DNA from: Pseudo-nitzschia pungens
Lineage: Eukaryota; Bacillariophyta; Bacillariophyceae; Bacillariales; Bacillariaceae
DNA length: 64,000 nt
NCBI GenBank assembly: GCA_037355855.1
Contig: CM074759.1
Location: 372,001-436,000, forward strand
Direction: 5' to 3'
Part shown: positions 22,707 to 31,755 of the stretch, piece after piece
Layout: each line of letters opens with the position of its first letter
How positions within the stretch are numbered: position 1 is the stretch's first letter
Notes under the pieces: model-generated
What the model was told of the DNA's origin: nothing
What the model saw: the letters and a program-made list of their open reading frames with translations, nothing else
Databases searched by the model: none
Translations under genes and position numbers: made by a program

Positions 22707-25700
22707 ATGCATACTGTTTCTTGGACGCAACACCACCATCGGCCGCAACGCCGCATCGTCGTCGTCGATGCGATGGTCTGCGCGGTGTTGTGGCTCGGCA
22801 TCCTCGGCTGCGTCGTGCTGTTGGGAGCCACCGAAACGCGGGGATTTGTTCCGGTCCGACAAGTGGTTTCCGACCGACGGTGTCCGTCTGCGTGTGCCCC
22901 CGCCTGGCGACTTCACGGGAGCGCTTCTTCCGCCGCATCTTCGACCGCGACATCGGACGTCGACGTCGTCGGAGAGGGCCGGAGGGGAGACGCCAAGGGT
23001 GCGGCCCTGCGACTGGTCGACGTGGCCGTCTCGAGAGGTGGAACCACGCTGTTGTCGAACATCGACTGGAGGGTCGAACCCAAGTCCAAGTGGGGACTGG
23101 TGGTACGTGCGTGCGTGCTGTGTCGGTGTTGAAATGGGATGGAATGGCATGGGATAGAATGGAATGGTTGTTTCGTATGGCGTTTTTCTGTCGTTTTGCG
23201 GGACGCGGAACAAAAGTGACTGCTGTGCATCGCGTGAAGCCGACGATGTGCTGACGGATTTTGCGATTGGTTCATTCCTCGATATCATTCATATTGCACT
23301 ATTATACTATTTTCTATTCTGTTGTGATGAATGCTATGATCATTCTGTGTTGTCGCGTCGGGGATGTGTGGATGGATGCATGTACGTTAGGGCGCCAACG
23401 GATGCGGCAAATCCACGCTCCTCAAGGCCATCCTGAACGATCTGGGCGATTACGGAGCGGAGGACGCCGTCCTCAACGACTACCTCGACGTCGACGGAAG
23501 CATCACGATCGGTACGAAACAGCAGGTGGGCTATCTGAAGCAAACGGCCGTCTCCGGATCGACCCTCACCGTCTTTGACGAGGCGGCCTCGGCCATGACC
23601 GAGGTGGCCACCGCGCGATCGAACCTGCGCAGTGCCGAGCGACGCGTCGAGTCGCTGACACGCAGCGATGCCGACGAACTGGAGCGGGCCCTCCAAGCAC
23701 TCGACACCGCCCGGGATCGGTACGAGCGGGTCGGCGGATACGTCCAGGAACAGGAGGTGGCGACGCTGCTCAAGGGACTCGGATTCACCAACCTGACCCA
23801 GACCTGCGACGAGCTCAGTGGGGGATGGCAGATGCGGGTAGGTTTCGCCAAGCTCCTGCTGTCGAAGCCGTCCCTAGCCCTGCTGGACGAACCGAGCAAC
23901 CACCTGGACCGGTCCGCCCGGGCCTGGCTCGCCAACTACCTGAAAACCTACGACGCGGGGGCGATGGTCCTGGTAACCCACGACGTCGAATTGCTCAACG
24001 CCTGCGAGCACATCGCCGAGATCACCAGCGGCGGATCCCTGCAGATCTACAAGTCCTGCACCTACGACCAATACCTCCAGCAGAAGCGCGACCGGGCCCT
24101 CGCGGCCGCTTCCGAGTACGAGAAAAACCTCGAAAAGGCCGCCAAGCTCCAGGCCTTTGTCGACAAGTACGGGGCGTCCGCCACCAAGGCGTCGGCGGCG
24201 CAGTCCCGGGTCAAGCAGATCGAAAAGATGAGGGCCCAGGGACTCCTGGATCCGCCCACCGACAATGCCGTGTCGGAAATCGAGCGCTTCAAACCGCGGT
24301 TGAGCCTGCCTCCTCCTCCGCCGCCGCAGGGGGGTGCCGATCACGGGAACAGCGGGGACGACGGGATCTTGCTGTCCCTCCGCAACGGTGCGGCCGTGGG
24401 ATACACCAACGACAGCAACGATAATGACAACAACAATGACGAGTCCGGAGACGATGCGGTTGCGCTCATCTCGGACATCGAGCTCAACATCCAGCAGGGC
24501 ATGAAAATCCTCGTCCGCGGTCCGAACGGCGCCGGCAAGACGACGCTCCTGCACACGCTGCGGGGAACCCTCCCCCTGCTGAACGGGGACCGGGTCGAGG
24601 ACTCCAATCTCAAGCTGGGAGTCTTCACGCAGGATTTGGCGCAGGAACTCGATCCGAAGCGCCGGGCGGTGGATCTGGTGACGGAGCACGCCCGGTCGGG
24701 AGCCGATGGGGACCTGTACGTGACCGACGAGCAGGCCCGAACCGTCCTGGGGGGGCTGGGACTCCGGGGCGACAAGGCGCTGCGGATGGTCGGTCAATTG
24801 TCGGGGGGAGAAAAGGCCCGGGTGGCGCTGGCAATGTTCGCCCTCAAGCCGAGCAACCTGTACCTGCTTGACGAGGTCTCGAACCACCTGGACGTGGAAT
24901 GGTACGGTGATTGGGTTTTTTCGTTGTTGCGGTATTGCATTGCGTGAAACGAAACGAAACGAAACGAACATGTCGAAATCGATTGCTGCGTTTTGTTTTT
25001 CGATTGTGTTGGTTACGGATAGATTCGCAGCAGCTGCATTCTTTTGTTCTCCGGTTCGAATAGCTACACGTAGTGGATTTTTTCGCATTCATCGCATTCG
25101 TTTCGGAGTCGGTCGTCTTTTCGACTTTGTTCCCTTTTTTTCGGAAAACAATCCTTCTCACGTTTTTGATTTGCTGCTTCCTTTTTGTATTTTTTTTCTC
25201 GTTGATGCGCTTCAGCGTCGAGGCCCTGAGCGAGGTATTGTCGGACTGGGGCGACGGCAAGGGATCCATCGTCGTCATTTCCCACGACAAGGCCTTTTGC
25301 CAACAGGTGGGTTTCACCCACGTGCTCACCATTACCGACGAGGGAACCCTGAAACTGGAACAGCGCAACGCCAACGACGGCGACTGGGACTCGTCCGTGG
25401 CGACCTTTCAAAAATCGGGAAGCGATGGCGATGATGGCAACGACGGCAGCGGCGAACCGACGGCCGTCGTCGACAAGGAACTGGACGCCAAGCGCCGCAA
25501 GATGGCCTACAACGCTCCCAAGCGAATCGCCAAGATCGAGTCGCTGGTGGAACAAAAGGAGGAAAAAATGGCGGCCCTGGACGACGAAATGATGGCCAAC
25601 GGGAGCGACGTCGGCAAGCTGGTGGATCTGACCAACGCGCGGAACGCCCTCGAGGAAGAAGTCCTGGAACTGATGGAGGAATGGGAAGAACTCGAGACGC

Positions 25701-25726
25701 TCGTGGCCGAAATGGAGGGGCAATGA
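22707..25726 (+). CDS. ABCF-family ATPase, probably plastid-targeted
   Basis: Three exons, 22707-23102, 23391-24901 and 25216-25726, sum to 2418 nt, giving 805 aa. Both nucleotide-binding domains are complete. NBD1 has Walker A GANGCGKST right at the exon 2 start, signature LSGGW, Walker B LALLDEPSNHLD and H-loop VTHD. NBD2 has GPNGAGKTT, LSGGEKAR, LYLLDEVSNHLD and ISHD. The NBD-linker-NBD order without membrane domains defines ABCF proteins (EF-3/EttA-like), which act on ribosomes. Translation from Met23 (22773) gives a hydrophobic signal peptide ending ETRGFVPVR, an ASAFAP-like site with Phe at +1, followed by a Ser/Ala-rich stretch. This suggests a plastid ribosome factor (inference). The C-terminus is a charged coiled coil. 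The second Walker B has Val instead of the usual Pro (DEVSN). It is convergent with the 2OG oxygenase gene, 183 bp apart. Confidence 0.9.
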
Positions 25727-25909
25727 CGCAACGGAATGCATTCATCGATCGGAATGGGTAACAGTGTGTCTTATAATTAGCTAGAGTAATACATTAACGA
25801 CTCGGCTGCGGAGTGCCACGATGGTTTTCTTTCGCATTCATTGCATTCGTGCCGTGTCGCATCGATTCGATTCGCAATGCATCGCATCATTCCCCCCGTA
25901 GGAAACGCT

Positions 25910-27283
25910 CTACACTTCCAGTGCAAACTGAGAATCCTCGTGGAACCACCCCGTCGCGGCGATCCGCTGGCGCTTCCCCGTGACCTCCAGGACCGAATGG
26001 GGCAGCGTGACGGAATCGAACAGGACCAGAGTTCCCCCCTCCGGCGTCACCTCGATGGCCCGGTCGTATGCGGACCCGGTGGTGGAACGTTGCGCTTCCG
26101 AGCCGTTGGCAATCGCGTTGCCGGCCAAGGTTCCCCTGGCGAACCTCGGATCGTTCCGGACCGTCGAGATTTGCTCGAACCGGGGCCGGATCGCCTCCGG
26201 CAAAAAGGCGTCGAACTCGATGGGCTGCGCCGGAACGTCAAAGTCCCGCTGGGTCCAGTAGTGCCGCTCCAAATGCGTCGTCGTCGTTTTCGATTGGGAA
26301 GGCCCCGCGCGGGTCGAGTACATGGCGGTCTGACCGCTTTCCCGAAACGCATCGAGGTAGACGGGGGTGTAGCCGTCCATCCATCCGACCTGCAGGTTGC
26401 CCTCGTGGGAACCGATCGGGCCGTCGTCCTTGTCGAGACGCTGGTGGTGGTTGCTGTTGTTGGTGTTGTTGTTGCTGTTGGTGGTGGTGGTGGTACCGAT
26501 GCTATCGCTGTTGCTCTTTTCGCTCCGCGGATGACACAAAAGCGCACCCCCCTCGGCCGGAGTCCAGTGATCGTTGAGATAGACCAGCCACGTGACGCTC
26601 CTCCGAGAGGGATACCGCCATCCCCGCGGACCCTTGGTCTCCTCGTGGTGCTCGTCCAGATGCCGTCCCAGACGGGCACCCGGTTCGTACCAATTATAGG
26701 TGATCTCGTGGCGCTGGCTGCCACTACCACCGGTAGCCCCGCTCTCGTTTTCTTCGTCCTTGTCCAGAAGCGTCGGCCGGTCCAGATCGGATGCCAGCTG
26801 CGTCCGCAATCGCCCCAGAAAATCATCGAACTCGAGCCGCGTCGAATAGTCCCCCAGGTCGTCCCGAAACCAGGACTGCTCCCCGGTTTCGGGATTCCGA
26901 AAGGTCTGCCGGTCCGCTCGCTCGGAAAACCCCTGCCGCGCGAGGGCGTTGTTGGTCAATCCGTCGGGACGAAAGTGTCCCTTTTTCTGCAGATTCTTGG
27001 CGTCGGCCCGGAGCCGCTCCACCAGATCGGGGGGAACGAATCCCCGGAGGACGGCCACTCCTCCGTTGGCAATGGTGGCGACGGTCTCTTGCGAGAGGAG
27101 CGGTGTGGGTGTCGGTGTCGAAGCGCAGGTTCCGGCGCTAAAAGACGATGACGAAGACGACGAGAGAGCCTCCGCGAAACGGGACACCGCGGCACCGCCA
27201 TTCTCCCAGTCCACGAGGAATTCCCGCGACGACAAGAGAGCGAAAAGGAACCACGCGGCGTGTCGCGGAGAGGCTCGGATCAT
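25910..27283 (-). CDS. 2-oxoglutarate/Fe(II)-dependent oxygenase (prolyl 4-hydroxylase-like)
   Basis: Intronless, 457 aa from the first ATG. The double-stranded beta-helix core has the HxD iron motif GRHLDEHH (His208, Asp210), then SVTWLVYLNDHW and EGGAL, and a distal LFDSVTLPHSV (His429) with GKRQRIAATGWF supplying the 2-oxoglutarate-binding Arg (438 or 440). That is a complete set of iron and cosubstrate ligands, so the enzyme is probably active; the substrate (prolyl or other residue, or small molecule) cannot be told. The N-terminus (AAWFLFALLSS) may be a signal peptide. Between the first and second halves lies a Ser/Asn/Thr-rich insert (about residues 255-285). The gene is divergent from the TEX264-like gene. 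Confidence 0.85.
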   Translation of the reverse strand: MIRASPRHAAWFLFALLSSREFLVDWENGGAAVSRFAEALSSSSSSSFSAGTCASTPTPTPLLSQETVATIANGGVAVLRGFVPPDLVERLRADAKNLQKKGHFRPDGLTNNALARQGFSERADRQTFRNPETGEQSWFRDDLGDYSTRLEFDDFLGRLRTQLASDLDRPTLLDKDEENESGATGGSGSQRHEITYNWYEPGARLGRHLDEHHEETKGPRGWRYPSRRSVTWLVYLNDHWTPAEGGALLCHPRSEKSNSDSIGTTTTTNSNNNTNNSNHHQRLDKDDGPIGSHEGNLQVGWMDGYTPVYLDAFRESGQTAMYSTRAGPSQSKTTTTHLERHYWTQRDFDVPAQPIEFDAFLPEAIRPRFEQISTVRNDPRFARGTLAGNAIANGSEAQRSTTGSAYDRAIEVTPEGGTLVLFDSVTLPHSVLEVTGKRQRIAATGWFHEDSQFALEV

Positions 27284-28303
27284 GATTTTTGTTGTTGTTG
27301 GTTGGATCCAATACTAATGAGAGATGATATTTGACCAGTACTATACTACGGAGCGATCGAACGCCTTCGGTTTCGTTGGACGGTGGTATGGAATTCCGGT
27401 TTTGTTTCGAAGGGAATGTTCTTGGCGGCGATGCCGACGATGATTGTTTTGTGTTTCATAGATAATACGTGAAACAACGAAAAAACACAAGAATCGTCGT
27501 GATCGATGAAGATGATGAATGATGAGGATGATGATGATGGTTTCCTCCGGACTTCAACGTTCGTGAATTTGTGAACTTGGAACTTAGTCTATGGAGTGAA
27601 AAAGGTATGTAGGCACATACCTTCAAGAAGGTAGGATGTGAAACAACAAGTCACGGGTAAGAGTTTTCAGGACTGACTGATTCACTCACTCACTCACTCA
27701 CTCACTCACCACTCCTCGGACAGTCAAAGCGCACAGCGCACACTGTTGTTCTTCACTGTTCTATGTCTTTATGCTTCTCTATTCTCATTGGTAGAAACCG
27801 CATTTGGGCATTAAGCCTGTTAGCGAACTTCGACGGTTGTGTTAGTTGGAGGAACGAAGAGAATGAATTCCACGAGGCATCCTTGTTCCACTCCTGCTGG
27901 TATGTGTCTGTACCCGTGAAGTACGGTAGGTTTGGCGGACAGGAAACTTTGGTATCTTTTCAGGAATGCTTTCTTCTCTCCTCTCTTCTCCCCACTTTTC
28001 ATCATCAATCAAAAAATTACCAGGACAAGCTGTATGCATGCTACGCTACTACGAGAAAGCAGATGGAACAACAATCCAGACAATCGATGAAGCAGCTTCG
28101 AAGCATTCTTTTGAAGCGTTGCAATTCAGACTGTCCCACAATCAAAGAGTCGAGTTGAACACCATACCGCAGGTATATTTCGGTCCAACAAACTCATTGT
28201 ACGCAATATAATTTACCACCACACAGACAAACCAAACCGATCCGCGACAATTCCAATCACACACACACACGCACACACACAAACACAAACACAAACACAC
28301 ACT
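27284..28303. other. Divergent intergenic region
   Basis: Upstream DNA of the 2OG oxygenase (minus) and the TEX264-like gene (plus). It has a (CACT)n run near 27684-27710 and a (CA)n run at 28257-28300 ending just before the TEX264-like ATG. Plus-strand frames around 27763-28211 look weakly protein-like but match nothing known. Confidence 0.45.
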
Positions 28304-28963
28304 ATGTCCTCCTCGGTCGATGCATCCCCCCGGAGCCCGTGGCTCCCCATCGCCGCCTCCGCAGCGAGCCTCCTGGCGACGGGGGTCTGGTACAGCGGTG
28401 CCCTCTCCCAGATCACCTTTCGCAGGAGCGCGATCGACCCCTGCAGTTTCTTCTACAAGACGTTCCAAGGTCCCTACAAGGGCGTCGGTCCGCTCTTTGC
28501 GGACGTCGAGGCCTTTTTGAAGACCCACAAGCTCGCGGACTTTGCCTGCGTCGTTCCCGCCGGAATGTACTTCGACGATCCGGCCTCGTTGCCGGAGGGC
28601 GCCGAGCCCCGCTGCGCACTCGGATTCCTGGTCTCGGACGTGGCGGGCGGCGACGACGTCTTTTGGAAGAACTGGGAGGCCATTCCCGAGTCCGACCGGA
28701 GCGCGTGGGCCCGGCTGGACCTGCCCAAGACCAAAACGGCGGTTTCGTCCTTTCCCCGGACCAGGCTGCTGGGGGCCCTCTCGTGCGTCCTGTCGGCGAT
28801 CAAGACGTACCCCGCCTTCGAGGCGCAGACCGAGTTTGCCCTGGCGGCACCGAGCGGGACGCTGGAGGTGTACGGCCCGGCGGAGACGCTGACGCACTTT
28901 CCGCAGGAACACCAGGAGAGGTTTGGTCCGGGTGCGGTGGGATTTGCTGCTTCGGCGGAGTGA
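28304..28963 (+). CDS. TEX264-like membrane protein (GyrI-like domain)
   Basis: Intronless, 219 aa. A hydrophobic N-terminal segment (LPIAASAASLLATGVWYSG, residues ~13-33) would anchor the protein in the ER or another membrane. The rest resembles the GyrI-like domain of TEX264: FYKTFQGPYKGVGPLFADVE, AGMYFDDPASLP, CALGFLVSD and FPRTRLLGALSCVLSAIK are in the order I expect. Animal TEX264 is an ER-phagy receptor and p97 cofactor that needs a disordered C-terminal LIR motif. Here the chain ends soon after the domain (GPGAVGFAASAE) and no aromatic-x-x-aliphatic LIR is evident, so a receptor role is not supported by sequence. Confidence 0.75.
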   Translation: MSSSVDASPRSPWLPIAASAASLLATGVWYSGALSQITFRRSAIDPCSFFYKTFQGPYKGVGPLFADVEAFLKTHKLADFACVVPAGMYFDDPASLPEGAEPRCALGFLVSDVAGGDDVFWKNWEAIPESDRSAWARLDLPKTKTAVSSFPRTRLLGALSCVLSAIKTYPAFEAQTEFALAAPSGTLEVYGPAETLTHFPQEHQERFGPGAVGFAASAE

Positions 28964-30233
28964 TGGATGGATTGATGGGTTGATGGGTTGATGGATTCGG
29001 CACCAACGGACGACTTCGGCGGCATCGTCGTCGTCGTCCTGGAGAGAAAGAGAGAGAGAGAGATGATGTCGGTGTAATACAATGTGCGGCGCAAGGAAAC
29101 ATCGCGGTTCACATGGGGAACTCCAGAGCAATGAGTGTGTGGAAAGGAATGAATGGACACATCAATGAATGAATGAATGGACGAATTACAACGTACTATG
29201 ATTGGATTCGGATTGACGGGTTGCAGAGTCGCAAACAGAACAGAACAGAACAGAACAGAACAGCGTGTTTGCACCTTGGATTTTCCATAGAACAAACAAC
29301 ATAGTAGTTTGTAATCATTTTATTATTGTAGTAGTACTAGTGCCATGGTTTTTTTTTCCGAAAAGGACAGTCCTTCCAAGAACTTCTCAGGTGACATCAC
29401 TATTAGGTGGTAGTATTAGTACTTCTTCTTGTAGCAGTAAGTTCTTACCAGCACCAGCACCTATCCAAATTTAGATTTTAAGGCTCCGAGAAGTTCAAGT
29501 AGTACTGTAACCGTCACGCAACATACTACTACTAATTCGATTCTCAAACTGTTGGAGCAAGCATGTTTTTGGATTGAATCCAAACAGAAGTAGCAACAAG
29601 ACATTTTGAGAAAGGCACGGACGTCCTCTTCTGCAGCTTTCGAAAGTGAGTTCTTGTTCAGCATCGTAACTTCACTGTCCATATCAGGTAAGGTTACCGG
29701 TACGAGTAAGGTTTATCCTTACCTCCCATCCGAAGTCGTACATACCTTTACCGTACGATGACAGACGTTCCATACCATTTTCGATTCTTTGTTCGGTGGA
29801 TAGTGTGAGAATTTGGCTCGTAAGTTACTTGTACCGGTAAGGTTTCTTACTCGTAAGGTTCTTACTCGTACTTTTACAACGGTAAACGAAGAAGGAAAAA
29901 TTCATGGCTTCTCATCATGATCTTCTTCCGTAAGATTTACCGGTAAGATTACGGTGGTGTGTTACGGTAAGGTTATGTGTCAGATCGTCGATAAAAAAAA
30001 CTCCGCGGATCACACATCATGCCTCGAAGGAAAAACAATTGGAAGAGCACCTGACCACCATCTTTGAATCAGTGTAACGAACTACGATACCATACGGCAC
30101 CAGCACCGGAACCGCTACTATCGAATCAAACCTCACAGCAACAGAATCCATCCCGTTCCCTCGAGTGAACAGGTTCGACCCAGTAGTCCAAGACAATACA
30201 ATCATCACAACAAACAACCACCACCACGATAAA
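28964..30233. other. Intergenic region
   Basis: No gene supported. A short (GA)n run lies near 29045-29063, an (AACAG)n run at 29233-29262, and a dense set of GTAAGGTTAC/TTACCGGTA words at 29688-29975. Confidence 0.5.
29688..29975. repeat. Dense GTAAGGTTAC/TTACCGGTA cluster
   Basis: GTAAGGTTACCGG at 29688, AGTAAGGTTTATCCTTACC after it, ACCGGTAAGGTTTCTTACTCGTAAGG near 29834-29860, and further TACCGGTAAGATTACGG near 29939-29953. This is the densest cluster of the word family in the window and lies about 250 bp upstream of the ferredoxin start. Confidence 0.65.
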
Positions 30234-30974
30234 ATGCTCCTCAAACAAATTCCATCCACGGCAACCAAGTCCTTCTGGAAGGCCATTCTGCGGTGTCGAG
30301 GGATATCCTCGCAAGCGACAACAACAACAGCAGCAACAACAACAACAACATTAGGAAAAAGAAACTCCACTCCAGCCACCACACCATACCAAAGGCAATA
30401 CCACACAGCGTCCTCCTCTCGGTTCGGCGGCAATTCGGTTTGCTTCCAATCCCGGAACCACCTTCGGCGTCGCTCTCCGGTGGAACCGCAATATTTCGCT
30501 GCCAACGCCAACACGCACACCAACACGCACACCAATACGCACAGCAACAAGACCACCACCACCACCAAGCGATGGCACGGCGGTCCCCACGTCGATCGCG
30601 ATCGCGCCGAGTCGATCCGCGTCACCTTTGTCGACGGAGATGGCAGAGCCATTCTGGAGAGCGCCGACGTCTTCGTGGGAGAGTCCCTCCTGCAGGCCGC
30701 CCAGCGGAACGGCATCGAGCTGGAGGGTGCCTGCGAGGGCGTTTGCGCCTGCAGCACCTGCCACGTGATCTTTCCGGACTCTGAGGTCTTTGACGGACTG
30801 GAGGAAGCCTCGGAGGACGAGGAGGACATGCTGGACATGGCCTACGGGTTGACGGAAACGAGCCGGTTGAGTTGTCAGATTCTCATCACCAAGGAACTGG
30901 ACGGGATCACGGTGGAGATCCCCCGGGCGACCCGGAATTTTTACGTCGACGGGCACGTTCCGCAGCCGCACTGA
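30234..30974 (+). CDS. Mitochondrial-type [2Fe-2S] ferredoxin (adrenodoxin/Yah1-like)
   Basis: Intronless, 246 aa; the ATG at 30234 is the first ATG in frame (an upstream in-frame GTG at 30165 is ignored). The C-terminal ~120 residues are an adrenodoxin-type ferredoxin: the cluster ligands are Cys167, Cys173, Cys176 (GACEGVCACSTCHVIF) and Cys214 (SRLSCQI), and EDEEDMLDMAYGLTETSRL is diagnostic of the FDX1/FDX2/Yah1 group. Such proteins pass electrons from ferredoxin reductase to Fe-S cluster assembly in the mitochondrial matrix. The N-terminal ~115 residues are basic and Ser/Thr/Asn-rich, without acidic clusters, consistent with a mitochondrial presequence, though long; an NTHT repeat from (CACCAA)-like DNA extends it. 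It is convergent with the F-box gene. Confidence 0.93.
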   Translation: MLLKQIPSTATKSFWKAILRCRGISSQATTTTAATTTTTLGKRNSTPATTPYQRQYHTASSSRFGGNSVCFQSRNHLRRRSPVEPQYFAANANTHTNTHTNTHSNKTTTTTKRWHGGPHVDRDRAESIRVTFVDGDGRAILESADVFVGESLLQAAQRNGIELEGACEGVCACSTCHVIFPDSEVFDGLEEASEDEEDMLDMAYGLTETSRLSCQILITKELDGITVEIPRATRNFYVDGHVPQPH

Positions 30975-31755
30975 TGGAAGGAAGGAAGGAAGGGAGGAAT
31001 CGAGTGTTGTGCAGTTTTGGAGGATCCATCCATCCAAATCCATCCATCCAAACCAAAAATGAACAAACCGAGCTGGAATGGGTTGGGTTGTGTTGGAAGC
31101 AAACAAGGGACCGACTTGCATACTCAACAAATAATGATAATGATCCACAATGGACCGCACTTCTAGATGGAATGACTCCTGATACTACTTTTACCGCTAG
31201 AATTCCAAAACTCTCTGCTCCCGGGAGAGAACCAACGAGAACCAAAATCAATGAATGATGAGTATTGGAATTACGTTTCCCAAAAGAGTTTTTGTTGCAC
31301 TATGCTTTGATTTAGTCAATGAATTGGGCAAGGAAATGAATGTGACACGATGGCACCGTGCAATTCCATCGAATCAATCAATCAAATTCCAATCCGAAAA
31401 ATCGTTCCCTTCCCAGCGCGCTTTCTCGAAACATTGGTTTGCGCTAAACACGTTGCGTTGCGTTGCGCTGCGTTGCGTTTTCTTCCGTGTCGTACAACAA
31501 AAAGTACCATATCCAAGACAATCGATTGATTGATTGATTTTGCGGAGCTCGTTGCCGCGCAAATTTCGAGCTTTTTGATTCGTACGTACCCCGGCATTCC
31601 TTTCCCGTAGATGTTTCCACCGCAGCTCTGCGATGGAGATTTTTTGTCACGGAGATCAAAAAACGGTTCTTCGAATGTCTGCTCATGATTACAATATTGT
31701 GGCGCTTCCTGCCCAGCATTGAGTTACCAAAGTTGGAACAAAAAATTCTGCATCA
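30975..31755. other. Convergent intergenic region
   Basis: 3' flanks of the ferredoxin and F-box/ankyrin genes. Short repeats only: (GGAA)n near 30975-30995, CCATCCAAAT units near 31025-31050, GCGTT units near 31450-31480 and (ATTG)n near 31522-31540. No gene seen. Confidence 0.5.

Noticed and set aside
23874..25088. 404-codon minus-strand open frame opposite the ABCF gene
   Set aside because: Antisense to Walker A/B-bearing exon 2.
25841..27151. 436-codon plus-strand open frame opposite the 2OG oxygenase
   Set aside because: Antisense to a complete HxD...H...R oxygenase; no recognisable motif.
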